Of a stretch of DNA of 64,000 nucleotides, positions 32,513 to 41,910 are shown piece by piece. Made by a program: the position numbers and the translations under genes. Under the pieces are notes generated by a model that saw only the letters and a program-made list of their open reading frames with translations, was not told where the DNA came from and ran no database searches. The stretch spans positions 5,166,001 to 5,230,000 of the forward strand of contig NC_083526.1 of assembly GCF_032362555.1 (NCBI RefSeq), given 5' to 3'. The stretch comes from Amyelois transitella (lineage: Eukaryota > Arthropoda > Insecta > Lepidoptera > Pyralidae). Numbering within the stretch: position 1 is the stretch's first letter; the number at the start of each line of letters is the position of its first letter.

Positions 32513-32861
32513 TATGATTTTTTACGTCGTATTACTTAATTTTTTAACAAACTTTTATTTTTTGAGAGAACTTCGGTCGGTGGTCGACATGACTGTTGCT
32601 GATGACTCGGACACAATATTTTCGGACACAATGTCCGAATTAATGCTTTTATTATAAAAAACGAACACCAATGAAGAACAATTGTTTAGTAAATACAGTC
32701 TGAAAGATAGTTCTTACGATATGTAGCCTTTAACATTTCTTTGAAATAAGTTCTTATGAGGCACAACATATTACGATCTAGTTTGACGTAGGTACCTCGG
32801 GGAAAATGATTTTTTCCACGTTTTACACAATACAGCTACAATCATTTTTCATATATTCATA
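32513..32861. other. Unassigned AT-rich stretch
   Basis: No gene recognised. A short palindromic word pair around 'tttcggacacaatgtccgaat' lies near 32620-32640. Confidence 0.4.
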
Positions 32862-33123
32862 GCCGTGTGGTTCCCGGCACCAAATAGAAAAAAGAATAGG
32901 AGCACTCCATCTCTTTCCCATGGATGTCGTAAAAGGCGACTAAGGGATAGGCTTACAAACTTGGGATTCTGTTTTGGGCGATGGGCTAGCAACCTGTTAC
33001 CATTTGAATCTCAACTCTATCATTAACCCAAATAGCTGAACGTGGCTATTCAGTCTTTTCAAGACTGTTGGCTCTGCCTAACCCGCAAGGGATATAGACG
33101 TGACCATATGTATGTATGTATGT
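32862..33123 (+). repeat. R280 retroposon, full length
   Basis: Clean copy with a (TATG)n tail, 350 bp after the previous one and in the same orientation. Confidence 0.8.
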
Positions 33124-33535
33124 CATTTTTCATAAACTATCACTTTGGTATTCTGGGTTCGATTCCCAACTATGTACAGATTTTTTTTTACTGCGAAATC
33201 AATATTGGTAGTTTTTGTAACAATTTACAAAAAACACCGTGCCCCGCTTGGTCGCCTATGTACTCTACTACTTTTACACTGTCCAGCGTATTGCAATTCA
33301 CCAATATTAGGAATGATAACAACGGAGTTAATGACGTGATAGAAAATGTAAACGTAATATGCATTTTGAGATTTAATTTTGACGCAATAAATGTTGTTAT
33401 AAATATTCATTCAAATTAAGATCCATAGGGTCCATTTTAAAAATCGAAATTATCAAATATATGACCATATGTATGTAGATAACTTTGCTATCAGTGAATA
33501 ATAATAATGTTTAAAGCGATAATTAAAATTAATGC

Positions 33536-33672
33536 ACAATCCACATGAAGTTCTCTGTAAGACCCAATGGTTGACAGTGACAGGTAGATAATGCTTCTAG
33601 CATTAAGTCCGCCAATTGTGCTATACATTTGTATCTTGTGCAATGAAGTTTAAATAAATAAATGAATAAATT
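33536..33672 (+). repeat. LINE 3' end, copy 1
   Basis: 'gaccc aatggttgacag', 'gcattaagtccgcc', 'tttgtatcttgtgcaatgaa' and a (TAAA)n tail. This is the typical 3'UTR end of a moth CR1/jockey-like element. Confidence 0.55.
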
Positions 33673-34009
33673 AAATTATAAGGTAACTGTCAAACAAATA
33701 AGGTCCATGACGCGAACAAAAATCTCAGGTCTGACGTCCTAGTTGAGTCCGTATGCTTTTCGTCCTATAAAGTTTTGAAATTATTATATTAAAAAAAAAT
33801 ATTTTTAATTTTTCAACTGTCTGTAGGCGTAATGACTCGCATTGCTTAATAATTACTCACTTTTTATTTGCGAGAAAGTAAAGACAAAGGCAATAAAAAA
33901 TTTCGTTGCTAAGAGCAAGATACCATATAGGTACATATAATTATTATTTATATTATTTTAATTTGTATTTTATGTAGATATAAATATATTTATATAGTTT
34001 GACGCCACA

Positions 34010-34126
34010 TAAAGTCCTCTGTCAGACCCAATGGTTGACAGGTAGATAATGCTTCTAGCATTAAGTCCGCCAATTGCGCTATACATTTGTATTTTGTACA
34101 ATAAAATTTAAATGAATACCTAAAAA
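34010..34126 (+). repeat. LINE 3' end, copy 2
   Basis: Same family as 33536-33672 in the same orientation, with 'gtacaataaaatttaaatg' at the end. Confidence 0.55.
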
Positions 34127-34813
34127 TTTAATATAAATACTAATAAAAACATCAAAACAAAAATTTGTCATCATTCCTAAGTCGACTTAGGCGTGATGAC
34201 TATGTATAGACTCACAGATAATTTTATTGACATTCTCTCTCTTATCACATAGAAAACTATAAAGGTGGTAATGTTTTTTTCTATAAAAATCATATTTTTT
34301 TTTTTGTTAAACGATACGCTTGAAGATTGACTATTCGCCAATTGAACTGAAATACTGAACAAAATAGAAATTAGTCGAGTATTTTCATTCTTAAATGTCA
34401 AGTCCATCACTAAGCCATCTTCATATGTCTGTCGAGTCTTGTGTTCTTGTCTCTGTCTAATATTATCCTTATAGAATTAAGATACGTGTTTCATGTTTAT
34501 AACTAGGTGCGAAAAATGCACAAAAAATGTGGTGTCTGCCTACCGTTCCAGGAAAGAGGTGTAATTTTATTGACATATACCTAGGTAGTAACGTCTTTTG
34601 CAGCCATTGCAGGGTAACAGGTCCAACAGTTTTAAAAAGAATTAAAGATTTAGCTATATAGGTATATATTAAAAAAAATAAGGGAAAAACTTTACACTTC
34701 CGAAATAAGATGCCCAGAGAAGAAAACTGTTAAAGCAAAACCAACTTTATCACAAAAGTGATAAGTCACTACGTGAAACGATTCAAATATTTCAATGGAC
34801 CTAGCTGTCACGG

Positions 34814-34847
34814 TATAAAAACAATGCATATGGTACTACGAATCAGT
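34814..34847 (+). promoter_or_regulatory. C6 core promoter: TATA box and TCAGT initiator
   Basis: TATAAAA at 34814-34820 and TCAGT at 34843-34847, 29 bases apart, as in C7. Confidence 0.65.
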
Positions 34848-34893
34848 ATCAATTGGAAGAAAGTAGCAGTTGTCACACAGTTTAAACTGAAAA

Positions 34894-35351
34894 ATGCATT
34901 TCGGAAAATTGTTCTTTATTTTGCTGGCGTGTGTAATTGCTCTGTCTTCTGTGACAGGGGCTCCGAAGCGGCGATGGAAATCGTTGAGAAAATATGTAAG
35001 TAATTTTAACTGTCTCTTCCTTATTAAAAATAAACGGTCAGGGGTCGGGGTTCATTTTAAAAGGATTAACTGGTATCTCCTCCACTCACTGCATGTCTAG
35101 ACGTACCAGACGGTACGTCACAAAAATTCCAAAAACAGTTTTCCTTTATGTTGTCTGTTTTTGAAAAAATATCGCAGGGCATACCATTTTTAATACCACT
35201 CAAAGACCTATCCCTCCTTCGTCGCCAGTCAGCAGACCCAATCATTTATATATACATATATATTTTATTTCAGAATAGATTCAATCAGAACTTATACATC
35301 AATGCCGACCCAGCAGTAGTAGTGGCGGGAACAACTAGGATAGCATGGTGA
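34894..35351 (+). CDS. Diverged cecropin paralogue (C6), possibly decaying
   Basis: A tandem copy of C7 with an open spliced frame but an altered mature peptide. Exons 34894-34995 and 35274-35351 flank a 278-bp GT-AG intron after codon 34; the protein has 59 residues. The signal peptide (MHFGKLFFILLACVIA...) is identical to that of C7. After AP, exon 1 reads KRRWKSLRKY in place of SPRWKPFKKI. Exon 2 is 12 nt shorter than in C7 and reads NRFNQNLYINADPAVVV. The acidic-basic RDG pair and the AGP hinge are lost (ADP), and it ends IAW without a Gly for amidation. The stop codon is at the homologous position. It may be a new peptide under fast change or a gene losing function; the sequence alone cannot decide. 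Confidence 0.7.
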
Positions 35352-35460
35352 TTCACCACATGATAGATGATGATGAGTTGAGACGGAGAGCATCATAGAC
35401 CGACAAATGAAATCGGAAAAATAATATCATAAAATGCCAATGGTGGCCAAAAAACCGCGC

Positions 35461-35530
35461 CCAATGTGAAAAAAACGGGGAAAATTATTCATCCTTGAGG
35501 GCTTCAATGATGCCCAAAGTAACTTTTTCA
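35461..35530 (+). repeat. Helitron B internal fragment
   Basis: 'gtgaaaaaaacggggaaaa' and 'cttgagggcttcaatgatgcc', just downstream of C6. Confidence 0.6.
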
Positions 35531-35756
35531 CAAAATCATTTCCATTAGAATATAACAAGATCACACTACTATGACGCTCTCCATACTAAATGTAAATGAA
35601 TATCAGTATTATAATTTTTTTTAATGAATAAACATTATAGTTTTAATTAAGTTTTGGTTTAATTTAATGGCACCTTTAAAATTAAATTACCCTCCAAATC
35701 AACATTACATCACTTGCAAAAAAAATACCTCGTTTCTATGAAATAACTGAAAGCGA

Positions 35757-35880
35757 ACGGCTAAGACGATCGTGCCTATATCAAATTGAGGATTTTCTAG
35801 TCAAAGGTCAGGTCAAGAGTATTCTAAACTAAACTAGTGGCTCTGCCTGCTTCACTGGGAAGAAGACGTAATTTTTATGT
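35757..35880 (+). repeat. RTE-like LINE 3' fragment, decayed
   Basis: 'gacgatcgtgcctatatcaaattgagg' and 'aaaggtcaggtcaagagta' match the 25998 element. The frame is broken. Confidence 0.5.
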
Positions 35881-36159
35881 TTATATGTATAAGACAATAA
35901 TGTGATTTCTAAAACCTCTACCAATTTACTACTATCCAAAACGTATGGGGGATTACTCAGTTGAATTAATAGCAAACAAATATTTCTCTCTGTTTTTTTT
36001 TGGATGGAGGTTGTTTATGTTTGTAAGATGTGTACCTACATCTTCACCAATTTGACATATTACATCATACATTTAAAAAAAAATACAAGATGCCAATGGC
36101 AACCATAACTAAAAATAAGTTAGCGCACGCATACTCAAATGCCTATTCACTCTTATATA

Positions 36160-36346
36160 TACATACATACATACATACATACGGTCACGTCTATATCCCT
36201 TGCGGGGTAGACAGAGCCAACAGTCTTGAAAGACTAAATGGCCACGTTCAGCTATTTGGCTTAATGATAGAATTGAGATTCAACTAGTGACAGGTTGCTG
36301 GCCCATCGCCTAGAAAGGAATCCCAAGTTTGTAAGCCTATCCCTTA
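36160..36346 (-). repeat. R280 copy, 5' truncated
   Basis: (CATA)n tail to 'cctatccctta', then a TA run. Confidence 0.65.
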
Positions 36347-36571
36347 TATATATATATCCTCCATATCTTGAACATCCAATCGTTAAGGTTCGGTATTAGG
36401 GATAAGATAGACATTTCTCAAAGGGAATTTAGAGAATCAAGTTTGACAATGCGATATCGATTGGAACCATATAATGAACAAGGATGTATGTCTGTCATCA
36501 TCAGACACGGACCATTAAACACACGCCGCAACTCTTATAAAGAGGCAGTATTTTTCAGTAATTTCAAAGGA

Positions 36572-36791
36572 ACATACATACTAACATATAGTCGCATCTA
36601 TATCCCTTGCGGGGTAGACAGGGCCAACAGACCTGAAGAGACTGACAGGCCATATTCAGCTGTTTGGCTTTATGATAGAATTGAGATTTAAATAGTGACA
36701 GGTTGCTAGCCCATCGCCTTAAATAAGAATCCCAAGTCCCTTAGTCGCCTCTTACGGCGGCATCCACGGGAAATGAGATGGAGTGTTCCTA
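36572..36791 (-). repeat. R280 copy
   Basis: Reversed. It ends at 'ggagtgttcctat' with the head missing. Confidence 0.65.
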
Positions 36792-36825
36792 TGTATTTTG
36801 AAGTAAACAGTAAAAGAAACCAACA

Positions 36826-36962
36826 TTCATATTATCACGTCTATATCTTTTATAGAGTAAATAGAGCCAACTCAGCTGAAATACTACATTCAGTTGAATG
36901 GCACAATGATGGCATCGAGATTCATTAAGTGACAGGTTTCTAGCCCGTCGCCAAAGAAAAAT
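36826..36962 (-). repeat. R280 copy, diverged
   Basis: 'atcacgtctatatctttta' to 'tagcccgtcgccaaag'. An older copy, heavily changed. Confidence 0.5.
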
Positions 36963-36995
36963 TGTCAAATTTTGTAATATAACTATATAAAACGG

Positions 36996-37235
36996 GCGGC
37001 CTCTGTGGCGCAGCGGTATTACGCTGGTTTGTGACACCGGAGGTCCCGGATTCGAATCCCGGCCAGGGCATGATGAGCAACGAACTTTCTCTTATTGTAA
37101 TGGAACTTAGATATTTATCTATATAAGAATTTATTATAAAATATAGTATCATTAAGTTAGTATCTCGTAACACAAGTCTCAAATTTACTCCGAGGCTAAT
37201 TCAATCTGTGTAATCTGTACCGCATATATTTATTT
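36996..37235 (+). repeat. SINE-A, complete copy
   Basis: Sense copy: head 'ggcggcctctgtggcgcagcgg', B-box 'GATTCGAATCCC', body, 'cgaggctaattcaatctgtg' and a (TTTA)n tail. It is the best sense-strand reference for the family. Confidence 0.8.
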
Positions 37236-37959
37236 ATTTAATTTTTTTAAGTTTCGAACACTGTTTCAATGGCATTGTTAGTTTATTATATGATGCCAAC
37301 CATACTTAGAATCATCAAAAGAAGAAGACTTAAGTATTTTATTAACGTGTTGCAATTTATTATAATCTCAATAGCCAACAATTAAGTCCAACAGATAATT
37401 TTATCAACATTCTCTCTTATCTAATAACATACAATGAAATTGGTAAAGTATTTTTAGAAGAAATACCTATTAACTTTTTTTTTTAACAAAACGTTTGAGG
37501 TTGCCTATATTATAAATATGTGTGATAAAATAGCTTACTATATTCATATAGCGACTTATCGCTTCTTTGAAAAATATCTTCCATGCCCAATAAAAGAAAA
37601 TATTGCTATAATTCACGGTTGAATTAGGTACATAAAAGATAACTTAACTAGTAATTTATAAACTGGGTAAATATAAAAATTGATATATAAAGAGATTGAA
37701 GTGGCAAGAGGTAAAATGCCATCTCTGCCTATCCCTTCAAGAAATAGGGTTGATTTTAGTTATTAAAAAAAATAAACTCTACATTTTTTATTGTTCCAAA
37801 AACTTTACCCTTTTAATTAAGATGCCCAGGGAAGCACCTAGTTCTACTAACAATAATGATTTAACCTACAAAACTGTTTAAGCAAAATCAACTTTATCAC
37901 AATACAATAAGTCACTACTTGAAACGATACAAATATTTCGAGTGGCTTAGCTGTCACAG

Positions 37960-37995
37960 TATAAAAAACAATGCATAAGGATAATATGTATCAGT
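37960..37995 (+). promoter_or_regulatory. C7 core promoter: TATA box and TCAGT initiator
   Basis: TATAAAA at 37960-37966 and TCAGT at 37991-37995. The spacing fits a focused arthropod promoter. Confidence 0.7.
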
Positions 37996-38036
37996 TGAAG
38001 GAAAGTAACAACAAAAAACACAGTTTAGACTGGAAA

Positions 38037-38982
38037 ATGCATTTCGGAAAATTGTTCTTTATTTTGCTGGCGTGTGTAATTGCTCTGTCCTCTGTGACAG
38101 GGGCTCCGAGTCCGCGATGGAAACCGTTCAAGAAAATTGTAAGTAATTTTGCTGTATTTTCTTTATTAAAATAAATGGTTCAGGATTTATGTTTAAATAA
38201 TGAATAAAAGGAGACATATAAATATACAAGGAGAAACGATCGATCCTTGGTCAAATCGAGAAGGTTCTTATGAAATATCAGGTCAATAGTACCTCAAACT
38301 AACCAGCTTTCTAGATACATTACAATATACGAGTAGATACACTTTTCAACATAAGAAAAATAACTGTGAGCAAACCTGCATATTCAGGCAACTGGATGTA
38401 CCTTAATAACCTTAATCCGATACGGGTTTTTTTTTTCTTGTATTAATTTTATTTGTTTTACATTTAGGTTTATTTTGTCACATGCGTTTTAAGTCTTTTT
38501 CTTTTATTAGCTTTCTAATTTGTTTGCAATTTGATACAATTCAAACTTTGTCCGATACGGTTTTTTTTTATTATTAATTTTATTCGTATAATATGTTTTT
38601 AGTCTTTATTTGGCATTCTAGTTTGTTTGCAATTTGATACAAATCCGATAAGGGTTAGGTTTCCAAGCAAAGGCAGCGATGGTCAGATTGAAGTCACTTC
38701 GTGTAAAAACTTGACTCACCTTATCATATTATCATGGTCGAGGATGTACCTCAGGCTCCTTTCCAAAATGATAAGGATGTTACCGGGAATTTAACCAGAA
38801 GGAAGATTAATTTCAACGCCATTCTAAGGGACCTCTTCCTTCTTCGTCGCTAGTCAGCAGATGCATTCATTGACAACATACTTTCTTTTCAGGAGAGAAT
38901 CGGTCAGCACGTAAGGGATGGTATTATCAAAGCCGGTCCAGCGGTAGCAGTGGTGGGAACGGCTGCGGGCATAGCAGGGTGA
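38037..38982 (+). CDS. Cecropin antimicrobial peptide (C7)
   Basis: Secreted cecropin. Exons 38037-38138 and 38893-38982 flank a 754-bp phase-0 GT-AG intron after codon 34. The precursor has 63 residues: signal peptide 1-22 (MHFGKLFFILLACVIA...), AP-SP pro-piece, mature start RWKPFKKI. Exon 2 gives [18 protein letters not shown] and a hydrophobic helix ending GIAG. The terminal Gly can serve for amidation. The Pro in the first helix (WKPFKK) is also seen in cecropin-D-type peptides and may weaken the helix start. The intron holds SINE-B pieces (38370-38430, 38640-38810). A poly(A) signal lies at 39057. The errantivirus insertion starts 878 bases downstream. Confidence 0.93.
38640..38810 (+). 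repeat. SINE-B 3' fragment in C7 intron
   Basis: 'gataagggttaggtttcc', 'gtcacttcgtgtaaaaac' and 'aatgataaggatgtta'. A smaller head-side piece lies at 38370-38430. Confidence 0.55.
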
Positions 38983-39056
38983 TTCACCATAATTTATCAT
39001 TAATGATGAGTGATATACGGGGAGCATCATAGTCTGTTAAATACCAATTAAATCGG

Positions 39057-39062
39057 AATAAA
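39057..39062 (+). terminator. C7 poly(A) signal
   Basis: AATAAA 75 bases after the stop codon. Confidence 0.55.
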
Positions 39063-39394
39063 ATACGAATACAAAACTGCCCGAATGATAGTCGAAAGAC
39101 GCGTTCAGGCTTCTCTCTAAATAAGGTAAGGATATAAACGGGACTGTCAGAGACAGTGAGGCCATCATCACATCGAGCACCACTGCAATCGCCCGGTGAC
39201 TCCAGGACAGGAGGACCAAATAAGTGTTCACCACGGTCACGCCAGCGACCTTCCGTACCAGGAAGCGAAGCACTCCGCTGAACAGGGCCGCAACTCTGAG
39301 CAGCATTCCCACAGTTGGCGAAAATGCGAGGCGAATACTACGACGCACAAAAGCGAGACCAAGTACTTAGCATGATATGCGTTACACGTTATAA

Positions 39395-39460
39395 TAAAAA
39401 GCGAAACAGCAATAGTTTTTCGTGCGATAAAACTGCGCCGCATGTGCGTTACTATAGGGG
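39395..39460. mobile_element. GC-rich palindromic MITE fragment
   Basis: 'aaaaagcgaaacagcaatag', 'tttttcgtgcgata' and 'gcgccgcatgtgcg' match the right half of 14520-14633. Confidence 0.45.
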
Positions 39461-39856
39461 CAGGAAGAAGAACATATTATTAAGCCATATTATTCTTGAA
39501 ACTAAAGGAATTATGTGACGTGCATTATCGTCATGCACTTAGTTTGTAATCTGTCAAATAAATCTTACTTTTAAAAGTTATGGTGCCACAACTATCAGTT
39601 GCAACGTTGCATTCGTCAGTATTTACCAAATGTGTCGTGTATTTTCCAAAAAAAAAAAATGCAGAACATTAAATTAAAAAAAAAAACACGTTGAATCACA
39701 AGATCAAACTACTATGCCGCTCTCCGTACAAGTCTAAGATAAGAAAATATCAGTATTTTAAAGTATTTTATTGAATAAACATTATTTTATTGTCTTTATT
39801 TAGTTTTGATTTTAACACACGGAAAAATACCTACGCAAAAATACAACAATGGAAAA

Positions 39857-39860
39857 CACT
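39857..39860. repeat. Target-site duplication, left copy
   Basis: CACT next to the left LTR, repeated at 47427-47430 after the right LTR. A 4-bp duplication is typical of Ty3/gypsy integration. Confidence 0.85.
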
Positions 39861-40173
39861 AATTACGTAGGCCGCAACCGGAGGTCTTAAAAAAATCAAA
39901 GTTTAATATAAAACTTTATTAAAATTAAAGAAATTACAAATTACAAACTTAATCTAGGTTCGACCGATGTTAGGAACGAAGTGAAGTATCGGGGGCCCGA
40001 AGTCTTGCCGTTTCATCAAGTCACGTATCCAGCCGCGTGCTGCACTGTCAGCGTTTACTTCAGTTGCATGGAATGTTGAATGTCGCAATCCGTGGTGGCG
40101 TGATCTAGTCCGTAGTGCCGTGTGCAAAGTTGGTGATGCGTCAGCATATTGCCTTAGGGATGTCTACGTAACA
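39861..40173 (-). repeat. Errantivirus 3' LTR
   Basis: 313 bp. Read on the minus strand it begins TGTTACGTAGACATCCC and ends CTACGTAATT. It differs from the 5' LTR (47113-47426) by one A in a poly(A) run, as far as I can read. Confidence 0.93.
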
Positions 40174-40185
40174 CCTCCACCCTTA
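40174..40185 (-). other. Polypurine tract
   Basis: Minus strand AAGGGTGGAGG directly before the 3' LTR, the usual plus-strand primer of LTR elements. Confidence 0.75.
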
Positions 40186-40194
40186 GAACAGCAA

Positions 40195-41910
40195 CTATTT
40201 TAGAATTTTAAGAGAAAATGTTGCTGGTATCTGAGATTTATCTTGAGTTGGTTTAGGATGAATCTCAGCGTATGTGGGTTCTTCATTTTCATCTTTAGAG
40301 TTGTTGCTCTTATTTCCAAGATGAGATGTCCTTTTGCTTAATAGGTATCTTCGTATAAGTACTCCGGATATGAATAGGAGCACTATGACTGTGACGCTGT
40401 AGAACGGTAGTGTGGTATGGTAAATGCTGGCAGATGAATTTTCTTTAAGGGTAATGGGTGTTTGATGTAATACTCTCTCTTGGGCTGCTTGTAGTCCTTG
40501 CAGATTTATAGAGTTGAGATGTAACGTGAGTTCATGAGTCTTTGTGAGCTTCTCATGAGTAGATATCTGTATTATCTTCATGGGTTGTCCTTCGACATGA
40601 TCATTGATGTTAACTATGGCGATATCTCTGGTATGTAGGCGGCAACCACGCGGAATTGTTACTAAATAGCTGCCGTGTAACGTACTGTAATCTTCACGAC
40701 CGCAGGAAAGTTGAACTTGAGTCGGGCGAGGTAGAGCAAGTGCATAGTGTCTATCATCCAGCTTCTCTATGGCTTCTTTCGCTAGTGAGATGTTAGTTTG
40801 TTCGCAAGATTTATCCAAGGTTTGAGTTGAGATAAGCTTGAATACGCAGTCGGGTTCAGTCTTGATTTGATGATTGAATCTTTCTTCGCAGATGTAACGA
40901 GTCGATAACTTCGGGCATTCAGCCTCTATGTACACGTAGGAATTACTACTTGTGGCTACTAAAGGGAAAGGGGGGATGATAACTAAATTGTTTTTATTAG
41001 GCATGATAGAGAGCTTAAAAATGTCATACATATCTGGGGATACTATAGGCACTTTAAAAACTATTACTATCTGTTCATTACTATAGTAACAGGCTGGTTT
41101 TATTATATTGTAATATTCTCTAACTTCTATATCTAAGACTCGGTCGTTACTATATATTAGTCGTAACCTTTTAATCATATTTCCCAATATATCGTAACCT
41201 AACATAGAGTGATGCGTACTAGACGCTGTCACAAAAGCAAGCATATTTTCTATCCTAATTAATTCTATAGTTACATCCTCTACATTCTCACTGATAATAG
41301 CAAGCAACTGAGAGAATCTAGCTAATCTTAACATGATATCTTCTCTGTAATTTGTAGTCTGTAATAAGAGGTATAATGTTTCATTTACTTTACTCTGGTT
41401 TTCAATTATTTGTAAAATAACTTTCTTATGTTGGTCCATCCAGTCCTTATTGAGACTAATATGACTATTTAATTCTGTGGCAATTTTATGCTGATTTTCT
41501 TTAAGAACTGTAATAGCTTCATTATATCTCAAAGCGTCAGAATGATCTAAATTACCAGTAATACTCTTTATAACAGAACCCAGTCCGTCTATAAGACCTC
41601 GCTTAACGCGATTTGGTTTTAAGCTTTCTAACTGGTACATCGCTTTATCCAGTTTTTTATGAAGATATTCAACTTGTAAAGCAAAGAGATAAGTGCTATC
41701 ATTACCTAACGCGTGTATGGTTTCGTTAAGCTGAGTATAAACTAAGTTAATTTTGTCTTCTATGTCGTTAATATCTGCGTATTGTAAAAAGGTATGGTAG
41801 TGGGTTATGAAGGTAGCACGGCCTAACTTAAATGGTAGTAGTCCAGGTCCATTGTCCATGCTCTCAAGTTTTATCTCCTGAGCTTGAGTCGGATAGGTGC
41901 TGAACGTCAT
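40195..41910 (-). CDS. env: Errantivirus envelope-like protein (env)
   Basis: 571-codon open frame. It encodes a class-I-like fusion protein related to gypsy and baculovirus F envelopes, which act at the cell surface in entry. A furin-type RVKR site lies at about residues 101-104. A glycine-rich hydrophobic segment follows (GLIDGLGS...), expected to be the fusion peptide. Coiled-coil-rich sequence comes next, then Cys pairs in the C-terminal half. One membrane segment lies at about 500-525 and a short basic tail ends the protein. The frame overlaps the end of pol by 47 bases in another frame. The listed ATG is not followed by a signal peptide, so the real N-terminus probably comes from a spliced leader, as in other errantiviruses. 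No frame break was seen. Confidence 0.88.
   Translation of the reverse strand: MTFSTYPTQAQEIKLESMDNGPGLLPFKLGRATFITHYHTFLQYADINDIEDKINLVYTQLNETIHALGNDSTYLFALQVEYLHKKLDKAMYQLESLKPNRVKRGLIDGLGSVIKSITGNLDHSDALRYNEAITVLKENQHKIATELNSHISLNKDWMDQHKKVILQIIENQSKVNETLYLLLQTTNYREDIMLRLARFSQLLAIISENVEDVTIELIRIENMLAFVTASSTHHSMLGYDILGNMIKRLRLIYSNDRVLDIEVREYYNIIKPACYYSNEQIVIVFKVPIVSPDMYDIFKLSIMPNKNNLVIIPPFPLVATSSNSYVYIEAECPKLSTRYICEERFNHQIKTEPDCVFKLISTQTLDKSCEQTNISLAKEAIEKLDDRHYALALPRPTQVQLSCGREDYSTLHGSYLVTIPRGCRLHTRDIAIVNINDHVEGQPMKIIQISTHEKLTKTHELTLHLNSINLQGLQAAQERVLHQTPITLKENSSASIYHTTLPFYSVTVIVLLFISGVLIRRYLLSKRTSHLGNKSNNSKDENEEPTYAEIHPKPTQDKSQIPATFSLKILK

Larger units (their letters stand above)
34205..35400 (+). 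repeat. Segmental duplication, copy 1 (carries C6)
   Basis: Shares with 37393-39050 the words 'gataattttat', 'acattctctc', 'tctgcctacc/tatccc', 'ctttatcacaa', 'aataagtcacta', 'tagctgtcac' and 'gtataaaaa', then exon 1 and the 3' flank of the cecropin. The copies have diverged by indels. Confidence 0.65.
37393..39050 (+). repeat. Segmental duplication, copy 2 (carries C7)
   Basis: Counterpart of 34205-35400. It is longer mainly because SINE-B fragments lie in the C7 intron. Confidence 0.65.

Noticed and set aside
36996..37070. tRNA-like sequence with A and B boxes (also at 7999, 11197, 25004, 29941, 47883 and 50421)
   Set aside because: The heads are followed by the same SINE bodies, the anticodon arms do not pair, and copies are dispersed. 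They are SINE promoters and not tRNA genes.
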